From positions 3,564,001 through 3,628,000 of the forward strand of contig NC_087082.1 in assembly GCF_026151205.1 (NCBI RefSeq): DNA of 64,000 bases. The letters run 5' to 3'. Source of the stretch: Bolinopsis microptera (taxonomy: Eukaryota; Ctenophora; Tentaculata; Lobata; Bolinopsidae). A program made the position numbers and the translations under genes. The notes beneath the pieces are model-generated. The model worked only from the letters and a program-made list of their open reading frames with translations, had not been told where the DNA came from and did no database searches. This document shows positions 34,801-44,185 of this stretch, one piece after another (the stretch's first letter is position 1; every line of letters starts with the position of its first letter).

Positions 34801-35831
34801 TGGTAGACCTCAACATACCACCCAAAGCAGAGAGAGACCTATCTATACCAACCATGATGCTTGAACGACGCTTCACGGTCACCACTCCTGGAGCTGACAA
34901 CATTGGATATAGAGGCTCACTCCAAAACACCATCGACAACATCCCCAGTGAAACCATCACCTGCTACACAGACGGGTCACGCACAGACTCAGGTAGCGGG
35001 GCTGGTTATATTATCACCACAGACAACAACAACACTACACTAGATGAAAGATCATTCAAGCTTCCCGATTATTGCACCGTTTATCAAACAGAACTCACTG
35101 CCATCATCGAAGCTTGTAAATATCTATCAACTTATACAAACACACACATCATCATATGGTCAGACAGTCTCTCCTCTATTCAAGCCATATCCTCACCTTC
35201 AACGAGGAGTAGGACTACTAGAGACTGTTACGACACCCTCAATACACTCGGATCCACTAACACCTTAGAGATCAGATGGATAGCTGCACACATTGGATTG
35301 TGGGGTAATGAAAAAGCAGACGAGCTGGCCAAAAATGGTACAACCAGTGAATCCACTTTGAATTGCCCAATTCCACAATCTTACATCAAACGCCTGATCA
35401 ACGACAAAGTCACAAAACTTAATCAAGAATCATGGATTACTGATGGTCCCAGACACACTAAACTAACACTTGGACATAAAAACATCAACATCATCAAAAA
35501 TCTCAACACTACACTCAGTAACAACAGACAAAATTATAGAACTGCAGTGCACCTCATCACGGGACATTGTGGCCTCAACAAACACCTACACACCATTCGC
35601 AAATCAGACACAAGTGCTTGTCCTAAATGCGGCGACGAAGAGGAGACTGTCTCACACTTTCTCGGACAGTGCCCGGCTATTGCCCAAATAAGAGGTCAAT
35701 ATTTCCGGGACTACTACCTCTCTGTCAATGACATATTCGACAACCAACACATCTCCACCATTGTCAACTTTACAAACCACACTAAACGCTTAGTGGTGCC
35801 AGAGGAGTTGGACCAGACAGGTGTAACATAG
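31899..35831 (+). CDS. LINE P ORF2: endonuclease, reverse transcriptase, RNase H
   Basis: About 1310 codons. An Asn-rich spacer is followed by the endonuclease (QINLKRKFNAWKTLLANI, GSDTNSHHTLWG, NSDHRY), the RT (GVFLDIEGAFDNV, RRGCPQGGILSPFLWN, catalytic QAFADDLLS), then RNase H (CYTDGSRTDSGSGAGY, YQTELTAI, IWSDSLSSIQAI, and HIGLWGNEKADELAKN) and a C-terminal zinc motif (CPKCGDEEETVSHFLGQC). RNase H places it in the I group; the endonuclease motifs resemble R1/Jockey. No ATG is found near the frame's start. The first in-frame codon after the ORF1 stop is TTG at 31899, and ATGATG at 31903 is in another frame, so translation may need reinitiation or recoding. Confidence 0.9.
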   Translation: MHDGGVSVASTTVPQTNNIPPNNTTHSNTNINTHHNNNNNNTNNNKNKNKKRHNKTQRGRLCQKTTQKNGKNCLDSYSITQINLKRKFNAWKTLLANIHGRKNPVILATEPYSNNKNIIPPINKDLSNFYYKIGDKRPRAAIVLHKNLTAKCWELTQFTTPDQVAVKIQLSSTELILAASYMDINGPVPPQETSPLAKYANDNNIPLIIGSDTNSHHTLWGNKTCNTRGEELLDFLSSLGLSCANKGSSPTFLNSRGHNSIIDHTITNQLGGDLISNWHVSDLYSNSDHRYIMFDITTGPKKEPKQIRLVKNTDWDRFDEILSINPNLNNTQINTTTEIDHNIDIINTALKEAFEEACPITYISSSVRKPPWLTREVEEAQRGIRQKLITARKKKTDALWLALRESNKQYNRLISNSQRNAWRTFCQETESVKESGRMNKILKSCNDNKHTLEAVYKPNGDITKNAEETLEVMTQTHFKDSVTDPPVPPPGPLPITTTLLNTIYSPDRIEEALKSFDPLKAAGPDTLKPIIIQKAWTHIKDITRTIMTKNHETQHIPTLWKESLGIFLPKPGKTDYNQPKSFRTITLSPVMLKLQEKVILWHMQHDLNIAKDINKRQFGFKKGCSTEAALHKVTHTIERRIAKKGYVLGVFLDIEGAFDNVSFKAISDAIKTTKVDPATAQWIINMVTNRFITLNHKDKSKRVRIRRGCPQGGILSPFLWNLVVDDLLAYTARDIPGYLQAFADDLLSLAEGNDLDIIWNRTRKTINTIEKWCQTKDLSISALKTQIVMFTWNKKWTLRPVVVGNTTIGLSKSAKFLGVTLDSKLNFNEHITNTTKKATASLMQCRRAVGPTWGMSPKTCKWMYTAVIRPILSYCCSIWIRATQTDTNARKFKRVQALALRMMSGAMPSTPFIALNHLTNTPDIILFLRGEAAKGTARLQAYGSLTLETIAPRKGTITTHTTINKQFMVDLNIPPKAERDLSIPTMMLERRFTVTTPGADNIGYRGSLQNTIDNIPSETITCYTDGSRTDSGSGAGYIITTDNNNTTLDERSFKLPDYCTVYQTELTAIIEACKYLSTYTNTHIIIWSDSLSSIQAISSPSTRSRTTRDCYDTLNTLGSTNTLEIRWIAAHIGLWGNEKADELAKNGTTSESTLNCPIPQSYIKRLINDKVTKLNQESWITDGPRHTKLTLGHKNINIIKNLNTTLSNNRQNYRTAVHLITGHCGLNKHLHTIRKSDTSACPKCGDEEETVSHFLGQCPAIAQIRGQYFRDYYLSVNDIFDNQHISTIVNFTNHTKRLVVPEELDQTGVT

Positions 35832-36081
35832 CGACTACTTTAACGCCGTCTTATTTCGCCTCTCTCTTCCACACTCAACCACCACTTAAGCGTTTATCTA
35901 TGACACACCCCACAACACTTACCATCATCCTTGATTACACATCTTGATTCCACTGGCATCCTCCCACAGGACTGCCATACCCCAGAGGTAGGCAAAGCAT
36001 TCATATGCTATCCTCTCGTGGGCCAACCAGGCCCAGCCTCTCTTAAAAAAAAAAAAAAAAAAAAAAAAAGTATCAAACGCC

Positions 36082-37838
36082 GCCGATAGGTCAAGCATCA
36101 TGACAACTGTAGCACTCTTTTCATCTGATGCAACTAGAAGATCATTCCATATTCTGATCAATAATGTTTCTGTGCTGAAGGTCTTCTTGTATGCAGACTG
36201 TTCTGGGCAGTGGAGATTATGCTTATCTAAGTGATCGTTTAGGCGCTTTAACACCACTCTCTCGATTAGCTTCCCAAGGAAAGTGAGGTTTGAGACAGGG
36301 CGAAAGTTTTTCAAGACATTAGGATCAAGAGAGTTACTTTTCAGGAGGGGAACAATATCAGCAAGTTTGACTCCGTCCATTGAACCTTGAGATAAGGATG
36401 CATTAACAATCTGTAGAAGTAATGGTAGCAGAATGCTGATGTTCTCTTTAAGCAGTGTAGTAGGTAAGATGTCAGAAGGTGAACATTTGATACCAAACTC
36501 GTCAATGATTTCCTTTAGCTCATCTAATGTGGCAGGTTCAAAGGTAGACCAGTGGTAGGATTCGGGAGCTTCAGCAGAAGAGTCTGATGGAAGAGTAAAC
36601 CGATCATGATCCATATACATATCTTTCCTAATGTTATCAATCTTAGATGTAAAGTAGGCGTTAAAGTCTGCAGCTAGCTTTGGAAGATCATCTGTGTAAT
36701 CTGGCAGAGGATTAGATTGTTTACGGTCTAAATTTCTATTGACCAGCTGCCACAAAGTTCTTGGGTTGCCTTTAGAGTTTTCTACCATATTCTTAAAGTA
36801 CTCCTTCTTCTTCAGATCAGCCATTTTAGAACATTCTGAGCTGATGTCTCTAAACATGATTTTATCTTCAAGCGTTGCTGTTGGTTTACGAGTTTTTGCC
36901 TCGGCTTTTCTTCTCAGCTTTCTGTAGTCCCTGTATTCATTATCAAACCAAGGTGCAGAATCAATTACAGATACCTTCTTGGAGACTATTGGAGCATGCT
37001 CATCTAGGAGTTCAGCACACAAGTCGTTCAAGTTGGCAACAGATGCACTCATATCAGTAGTTCCAATTTTCCCAAGATCAATCAAGTTTACTATATCGAA
37101 GAGATCACTGGTAAATTGGTCATCATCCACAGTCTTCAAATTTCTGTAAGTGATATCTTTAAAATATTTCTTTTCGAATTCCAAAGAGAAGTCACAATAG
37201 ACTGGAAAATGATCTGATCCATGCCTATTCACACTATCAACCAAAACCTTGCATTGAAGCTGATTCTTGATAGAGAAGCAGAAGATTTGGTCTAGTGATC
37301 CACCAGCAACATGGGTTGGTTCATTAACATGATGATTAAATCCGTAAGACAGAAATAAGTCAAGCGTCTTCCTAACAAGCTTGTCATTCTTATTCTCAAA
37401 ATGAATGTTCAAGTCCCCAGCAATGACGAGACAATCACACTTCATGGTGATGGCTGACAGAAGTAAATCAAGTTCCTGATGAAAGATAGAGGAGAGATAA
37501 CCAGGTCGATACAAAGAGACAAACATGACCTTAGTGCCTGTTGCTGTTTTGATTGATGCAGCTGTGTACTCAAATGTAGAGAAAGTAGCAGAGCATTGGA
37601 ACTGAGACATTGAGTATTCTCCCCTAAACAACAAAGCAGTTCCACCACCTTTTTTGTCTTTCCTGAAATTATGTATGATTCTGTAACCGTAAGACTTAAT
37701 AATTGCAGTGGTGGGGCAGTTAACATCTGTTAGCCAAGTTTCACAGAATGCAGCAATATCAATGCTTTTGTCTGATAAGTTGCACATAATATCGTTTACT
37801 TTGTTAACAAGTGACCATGGATTGAAAAGGAAGAATTT
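36082..37838 (-). pseudogene. LINE N ORF2, endonuclease and RT N-terminal part
   Basis: From FFLFNPWSLVNKVNDIMCNL through the endonuclease (FCETWL, GGGTALLF, catalytic AGDLNIHFE, GSDHFP) and linker (SAPWFDNEYRDYRKLRRKAE) to RT blocks (LKNFRPVSNLTFLGKLIERV, PEQSAYKKTFSTET) and the start of block A (LDLSAAFDT). It is cut there by LINE P at 36081; the reading frame then runs into the P poly(A). The missing half is at 28232-29345. Confidence 0.9.
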
Positions 37839-37846
37839 CAGACAGC

Positions 37847-39265
37847 TCAGTGATTTCTGTCCGTGTTTTGGCTTTGGTAAAAAGGGGTGGTCTTTTTAAC
37901 TTTCTCCTGCAAATCTTTGAATATGGGGCACAAAACAGGATCATAGGCTGCATGTAGAAGCTCATTGCCATGCTTACCAGCTTTCTTGCAGTTTGAACAA
38001 CACAATGGAGCGGAGCGATCACATGTCCGTGTTTCATGTGCTCCTGCACAAAAGCCACAGACATGTTCACTTTTGCAATGACCTTGGTGACTTTTGCTAT
38101 GGTGACCAAATGATTGACAGTTAAAACATCTGAGGACAAAGAAGCTATCATAGACTTTGCAAACTCTCTGAGTTCCAATAAAGAGCTTATCACCTTGTTT
38201 AGCAATTGCAGATCGTACAAGATTACTGACACGAACAATGGCTTTGAAGGAGTTCTGGTCATTCTTTAGGGGTACTATAGCTACTACATCAATTTTCTTG
38301 TCTTCTATACTGGTACCTGGATCATTGATGAGCAGATCTATTCCATGGTTTTGACTAACTATCATTTCCTTTATTTCCTCCTTCAAGTAATCACGCTCAA
38401 GACCAACAACTGTTATTCTTGGTAACTTTGTGGCTACGGTTGATGTACTATGTTGGGGGGAAGCTTTGCTAAGCTTCTCACGCAATGTTTCTGCCTCAGA
38501 CCTAGAGTTAAGAATAACGGCAGTATCATTAGATTTGAGCTTCATTGTGTTAACAATACTAATCTTATTCTTGATGCAGCTTTCTTCCAACATACTTTTA
38601 TCAATTGGTTTGCCACTCTGATCATTCTTAATTACAATCATGCTGCGAAGTTTCTCAGTCCTCTGAGAATCATCCCATGGGTTGCAGGGAGTCATTGGAG
38701 GTTTTGCTAGAGCATTGTTTTGCTTACTTGGCAAGATTTCCTTAAGCATCTCTTTTACACCGGACAGTTCTTCAGCAAAATTCTGCTTTAACTCCTCAAT
38801 CTTTCTGTCAACGTAAACATTAGCAGCTCCCCCTGTGCTTTGCTCTGTCATCTCCTCTTTAACTGTAATACAATGGTTACAAAAGAACAAGAATCTGCCA
38901 AATCTTTTCTCATAGGACTTGGTGTTAGAAACAGCTGGTCCCAAATGGGAAGTGAAGCTAGATGGGGCACTAACACAATAGGAATCATCTGTGCAGCCTA
39001 CCGCATGGAAATTGTTTTTACAGTCATAACACTGAACTCTGTAGTCAGGATTAACTCCCTCCTGACAGTGGTTACAACAATCATTTTGTATGATGTTGGG
39101 AGCAGCTATGTAGGTCCTTGTACCCTCTGTGTTCTGGGGAGAGAAATCAGTTATAGATGATTTAGGAGAATCAGGCATAGCTAAGTTTAGTAGGTCAGGG
39201 GTTGCTGTGTAAGGATTGTAAACTTGTAAGACAGTCGAGACTCCAACAGAAAACAATAAAGACAA
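37847..39265 (-). CDS. LINE N ORF1: PHD-like finger, coiled coil, RRM-like, zinc knuckles
   Basis: 472 codons, intact. An N-terminal PHD-like finger (CCNHCQ, VQCYDCKNNFHAVGC, FFCNHC; residues 62-131) is followed by a short coiled coil (DRKIEELKQNFAEELSGVKE). An RRM-like region (LPRITVVGLERDYLKEEIKE and FKAIVRVSNLVRSAI) comes next. The C-terminus has three cysteine knuckles: CFNCQSFGHHSKSH, CGFCAGAHETRTC and CSNCKKAGKHGN. This order is typical of long ORF1 proteins of CR1-group LINEs. It binds the element RNA. ORF2 follows after a gap of fewer than ten bases in another frame. Confidence 0.85.
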   Translation of the reverse strand: MSLLFSVGVSTVLQVYNPYTATPDLLNLAMPDSPKSSITDFSPQNTEGTRTYIAAPNIIQNDCCNHCQEGVNPDYRVQCYDCKNNFHAVGCTDDSYCVSAPSSFTSHLGPAVSNTKSYEKRFGRFLFFCNHCITVKEEMTEQSTGGAANVYVDRKIEELKQNFAEELSGVKEMLKEILPSKQNNALAKPPMTPCNPWDDSQRTEKLRSMIVIKNDQSGKPIDKSMLEESCIKNKISIVNTMKLKSNDTAVILNSRSEAETLREKLSKASPQHSTSTVATKLPRITVVGLERDYLKEEIKEMIVSQNHGIDLLINDPGTSIEDKKIDVVAIVPLKNDQNSFKAIVRVSNLVRSAIAKQGDKLFIGTQRVCKVYDSFFVLRCFNCQSFGHHSKSHQGHCKSEHVCGFCAGAHETRTCDRSAPLCCSNCKKAGKHGNELLHAAYDPVLCPIFKDLQEKVKKTTPFYQSQNTDRNH

Positions 39266-39477
39266 CCCACCGGAAGAGTTCTGACTTATGGGTCAGATAC
39301 CCTTTGATAGTTTTGGTTTGAAGGGGAAGAGGGCTATCAAGGATAGAACACTCCTCTAGTAACTGTGTATCGCTTGTGTCTGTATCGCTTTTCAACTTAT
39401 TGCCACGACATACTTTTCAACACGTGCCATACCTCAAATTATTTGTTATATAGTAGTGTTGAAAGTATTAAAATCAT

Positions 39478-39611
39478 AAAATTCACATAATGGAAAAAGG
39501 ATGAAAGGGATGAACAAAACATAAAACAGCTATAAAGACACTCCGAAGTAGAGAGAAGCGAGGTCTTGTTAGATTAAAATACCTATCACATGAGCACATT
39601 TTACTTTAAAA

Positions 39612-39620
<9 letters not shown>
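39478..39620. repeat. 143-bp target duplication, left copy
   Basis: Direct repeat of 40731-40873, from aaaattcacataatgg to attgtatttt, with one difference noticed (ggaaaaagg/ggaataagg). It flanks the chimeric retrocopy. Confidence 0.85.
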
Positions 39621-39667
<47 letters not shown>

Positions 39668-40730
39668 GAGGAACCTGCCAAACCCCAGGACACCAGGAGG
39701 ATACCACCGGCAAAGCGGCTAATAGTACCCTCCGGTCTGTGTTGTACCGAAGAAGCTGAGTTAATCGATCAAGACTCGGCTTGCCAGCCAAGAGGCAAAA
39801 TCTGAGCGGCACCAAGGGTTCAGAGAGTGTCATTTCAGCTTCTCCGGTGCTGGATGCCCTGGGGTTTCACATGCGCCGTAGCAAAATAAATATAAAAACA
39901 CACGCACACAATTTTTTTTATTCTTTTAGATAATACGTCGAATAAAGTCAGTGGATATAGAGTAATAAAATGCACATAAGATGGAGAGAAAAAGGAGAGA
40001 TACTACTGGTTTTAAATATGACTCTATATCAATACTAGTAGTGGAGATAGATAACTCCACTGGCTACAACTTGTGAAATAAAGGGTAAAGGTAAGGCACG
40101 GCTGTAATTTCGAGAGAATAAATAAACAAGAGTGTATAGAGGATCCAGAACTTTGGGTATAAAATGGTCATCAAGGTATAACGTCTTTTAGACACCGTAT
40201 AATATCCGGTTTTTCACCTAATAAGAAAAGCTTAAGATGTTTAAGATATCGCTCCCAGAATAGGGGTTCCTTGTTCTGGAAACTCCTTCCAATAAACCAA
40301 CAGCAAACCGAATTTATGAAGTTAACACTTTTATCTCTGTGATTTAAGCAAATCAAATAGTGGCGATATGGGTCGTCATAATTTGCGTCAATATTCGATC
40401 TAATAAACAGATTTACTCCTCTGTATCCAGAGACTTCTTAGGCTGAACTTTCTTCTTTCCATTCCCTCTGCCACGTTTGTATCGAGCAATCAGTCCACTA
40501 AAATAATTCATAACCCGATCTTGGGAGATGTTGCCCGTTCCTTTCTTCTTGTCATTAAGACCAAGAGGGAATGCTGTCCCAAGCTTCTCTATCCAGTAAT
40601 CCTCCAGGAGAAGTAAATCAAATTAGTCAGAATCTTTATATTTTTATCGATTTCCCTAAACAAATATCAAGTTCTGCACGGAATGTCCAATCAATGTAGG
40701 TTTAGTACCAAGAATTATGTCAGTAATCAT
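39621..40730 (-). mobile_element. Chimeric retrocopy: PLE 5' segment joined to a LINE 3' end
   Basis: Read on the minus strand it starts at 40730 with 310 bp identical to the PLE2 5' end (28029-27720). It switches near 40421 at gtatccagagac to an unrelated sequence (40420-39664) that looks like a LINE 3' part, and ends in a poly(A) of over 40 (the T run 39621-39663). It is flanked by the 143-bp direct repeats. A six-base overlap (aatcat) between the PLE 5' end and the target sits at the 40730 junction. The structure fits target-primed reverse transcription that began on the LINE tail and jumped templates to a PLE RNA. Confidence 0.7.
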
Positions 40731-40873
40731 AAAATTCACATAATGGAATAAGGATGAAAGGGATGAACAAAACATAAAACAGCTATAAAGACACTCCGAA
40801 GTAGAGAGAAGCGAGGTCTTGTTAGATTAAAATACCTATCACATGAGCACATTTTACTTTAAAATTGTATTTT
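40731..40873. repeat. 143-bp target duplication, right copy
   Basis: Right-hand partner of 39478-39620. Confidence 0.85.
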
Positions 40874-41339
40874 ACTTATTACTCCATGTTTTGTCCCATA
40901 TTTTGGTTGCCACCCTCTTTATGACCAAGGTGCAGCTTGGTCCTGACTTTCCTATTGTCAAGACAAGGGATTTAAATGACCCTTTCCACTACCATACAAC
41001 AAATTACTTGAAAATTTTAACATCCAAGTCCATTGTTGCTACGATTGATTGATAAAATTTGCTGTTTTCTCAAAACTTTTAGTTTTTATGCTGGTGACTA
41101 TTACAAGGACTGAATAAATTGAATGATGGTACGTACACATTATGCAATAACTAATGTTAGGATACAAATTGATGTCAGCAGATTTTAATTAGGCTTTTTT
41201 AGTCTTTAGAATTTCACTGCAAGTGTTTCATAAGTCGATCAAGTCTGGTACACACAGATTACAAAATCCAAATTTGTATTATTGGGCTCATCAAAAAACA
41301 AAACCCATTTATTAATTGGTGCCTCGGATTTTGAAAAAA
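40874..41339. other. AT-rich spacer, nothing recognised
   Basis: No coding frame, repeat or RNA gene that I can support. Confidence 0.4.
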
Positions 41340-42930
41340 TTGACATACGTTGCATGCCACTTTTCGCGCGCGAAGCGCGCGTCGCCGAAGGCGGAAAAGT
41401 AATATCTCTGATATTTGTGATACGTAACATGTATCAACAATCAATGAAAACATGACCTGATGTTTAACTGCCTATACTGATAAAAAGTCTTTCCGCGCAG
41501 TTAAGTTAAATTGTTAATATAATAGTGTAATCGATCACATCGCTTGGGTAGGGGTAGGACGTAAGTATATTTACATATCCAAAATGCCGATGATCGATCT
41601 TTTACCACATCCCATGCCGCATTCATGATTCAACGGTCGCGCGCTGCTGCAACCGAAAGAGCTTTGGTTAGAGTAAGGCATTTTAACGTACTAAGTGACG
41701 TGTTTGTTTCGGCTTACTTGGCAGCGCTCAACCTGTCATTCCGCCGAATTTCTAATTTACTTTGTTTGTGAACATAATAGCTTGGCCGCTTGGGGTCCCT
41801 AAGTAAGTTTCGCAGTGAGTGTGCGCTACTGTAAGGCTCTGGTTAGATCAAAATCAATATTACATGCGTGATTAAAAATTGTTCACGTTGAAATAATTAA
41901 TTAACGGAAGGACTAGCGCGCGGAGAAAATATGAAATAGCGCACTTAAACAAACTTTTTATGTTTATACAATAACTTACCGATTAAGACACGCGCTGAGT
42001 TGGACACGTCAATGGTCTTTGAACATGAAACAAATATTTTACAATTATCATGTCACGGCCCATTAAGTTGAAACAAATATGATATGCGCACGCGGCGTTG
42101 CTGTATCCAAAGCCTTTGCGCTTGCAGTAGCGCGCGCCCGCCTCACGGCGCGCTTGACTTGTGAAACAAGCGCGCTTGATTGACGATGTTAATCCTTCGC
42201 ATCTCGCCGATATTGGATGCTCGCGCGACCCAGCTAGTGTAGTGCATCGCGCTACAACAAGCACGCCCGCAGCGGCGCAAAAGCACATGGTTAAGTGAAC
42301 ACGCGGCGCGCAAAATGACAACGTTCTCTAAGGTTGCAATTTCTAAAACCCAATGTATTTTTATTAAATTTAAACGCACATGTTATTTAAACTAATTATT
42401 AAATATTCAAATATTTAAAATATGGTCGTGGATTCACATTTTATTTAATAACAATTTTAAATAAATGAAATCATTTTTGTATCACGTCTTGCCGAGTTGG
42501 ACTGTATATGGAACAAATATTTTACGAGTATCACCCGTTAATATCACGTCGCATGACCCCCATACCATTGTTGACCCCCATACCACGGTTGTTTTACTAT
42601 AGTGGAGTTTCACTTTGGAGGACTTCGCCGCTTCGACGCGCCGCGCGAACTAGTATTCTTGCTTGCATTCTTCGTCGATCGTTGCTCTGCTTCGCAGAGC
42701 AACGATCTCGATGGGTTGACATCCTTAACCAAAGTTTCACTATAGTAGAGTTTTTACCATACACGGGGGCATAAAGCACACAAAATATATTTATTTGTAG
42801 TTTTCTTGAATTGCTCTAATATAACTTGATTGACGATGTCAATCCTTCGCATCTCGCCGATCTGTGGTTGCGAGAAGCATTATTGGATGCACGCGCGACC
42901 CAGTAGTGCATCGCGCTACAATAATATAAC
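41340..42930. repeat. CpG-rich block with local duplications
   Basis: A sharp change from the AT-rich surroundings: many CGCG runs (tcgcgcgcgaagcgcgcg at 41364; gcgcgcccgcctcacggcgc at 42130). A segment at 42175-42260 (ttgattgacgatg, aatccttcgcatctcgccgat, gcgcgacccag, tgcatcgcgctaca) recurs at 42828-42925 with a 20-bp insertion. Another part (gagttggac ... gaaacaaatattttac) recurs at 41995 and 42492. No ORF of substance. It may be a non-autonomous transposon family or an unmethylated CpG island; undecided. Confidence 0.5.
42677..42707. repeat. Perfect 14-bp hairpin
   Basis: gatcgttgctctgc, loop ttc, gcagagcaacgatc, within the CpG-rich block. Purpose unknown. Confidence 0.8.
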
Positions 42931-43744
42931 CAAAGCAAGAGCCCTGATTTAATGTCGTTTTAGCACACAAAAGACAAAAAATATACTAATTATACATCAT
43001 GCAAGATATAAATCATGTTTTTCTTTATTATTTATAACATAATTGGTTTCCCTCAATTCTTACTAATACTTTATTTGAAACAACCTCATAATAAATTCAT
43101 TAACATAACTAAGTATCGAAAACTTTTAGAAATCACACATTTCTTTGAATCCTTCTAATTTAACTTTAAAGCTTAAAACTGTCTTCGAGTTCTTGAAATT
43201 CGAAAGATTTTCCGAGATGATTTAGCTCCCTCCGTAAAGAATTTTTACTTTGGTAGCACTCTTACTACAGCTTCAGTTTGAAACAAATTTAGTCTGGATC
43301 TGCTTTGTGCTTATTCTAAACAAATCTGCCCCAGTATCTAACAAACTGCTTATAACCTTGAATGCTCTGATTAAGGGAAACAAAAATTTGTCCACAAGAA
43401 AAGCCTTTGTGGGATCCCTGGAACAGATGAAGGAAGACAGATATCTATCTTGGTCAGTGGTCTTTCACCATTGCTCTTTAGGTTTCAAGTATCATTCCAT
43501 TACACAAACTTACTAGCTGATCTTTTATTCAAATTAGTTAAACTCGCATTGATATTAGAATGGTCAATGGGATGAAATTGTGAATTTGAAACATGTATAA
43601 TTGAATTCTAAAATGTAAATTAGGATGCCTAAATCTACTCGGTATCCACTCGAATATCTTAAGATTTTAAATGGATGGAAATTAATTTTCGATAAGAGCT
43701 AAGTCTTTTTGGATTGAACAACCAACAGGGGGTGCATTTTCGGC
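42931..43744. other. AT-rich spacer, nothing recognised
   Basis: No supported gene. The 88-codon plus-strand frame at 43250-43516 has no recognisable domain and no clear splice context; I do not call it. Confidence 0.4.
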
Positions 43745-43772
43745 GGGGGGGGGGGGGGGGGGGGGGGGGGGG
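43745..43772. repeat. Poly-G run of about 28
   Basis: Uninterrupted G tract; its length in the assembly is probably unreliable. Confidence 0.9.
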
Positions 43773-44185
43773 CAACTTTACGCCACTGGTGCAAACTACT
43801 TCATTATTTTTGAATTGATAGTGTCAAGCATTATTGTATACAGGCTAAGCTTTGTGACTATTTTCAAGAAATTAAACTATGTCTTTATATCATATAAAAG
43901 CAAAGGCCAATACACATGATGTTGTGCTGTTTGTGTCCCATCCTGATATGTAGGAGTAAAATGGAGAACATAAATATAAAAATATGAGTTTTCATCTTGA
44001 TAATTGACTTAAAGGCCTTTTTAGTTATCACTGATCCCCATTTAAAGATATCTTTGTTAAGTGAAATTTCATAAAACTGCAGCAAAGCATCCCACATTTA
44101 CATTATGATTTTTATGAAGTCAATCCATACATCACCTGTTCATCTACATTTAACTTTATATAGAATCACAATCTAACAAACTCAC

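Larger units (their letters stand above)
29346..36068 (+). mobile_element. LINE P (I/R1 group), apparently full length
   Basis: A 6.7-kb plus-strand LINE with a GC-rich 5' UTR (29346-30427), ORF1, ORF2 and a poly(A) tail (36045-36069). It lies inside LINE N and is flanked by the 12-13 bp duplication (a)gtatcaaacgcc at 29333-29345 and 36069-36081. Both ORFs are open end to end, and the tail and duplication are clean, so it is a candidate for a recently active copy. Confidence 0.9.
28030..39477 (-). mobile_element. LINE N (CR1/L2 group), split by LINE P
   Basis: A minus-strand LINE read from about 39.4 kb to 28.0 kb, with ORF1 (39265-37847) and ORF2 (about 37838 onward). It is interrupted in RT block A by LINE P (29346-36068), whose insertion duplicated gtatcaaacgcc. 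The 3' end carries a short UTR and a ttaattaattaa-type tail near 28030-28048 that touches PLE2. The two halves have open frames up to the insertion, so the copy was probably recent when hit. The 5' limit is uncertain (somewhere between 39266 and 39477). Confidence 0.8.

Noticed and set aside
39590-39833. Poly-Phe or poly-Lys coding frames at the T run
   Set aside because: They arise from the poly(A) tail of a retrocopy.
42508-42779. Short frames in the CpG-rich block
   Set aside because: No domain, overlapping frames on both strands through a palindrome; not supported as genes.
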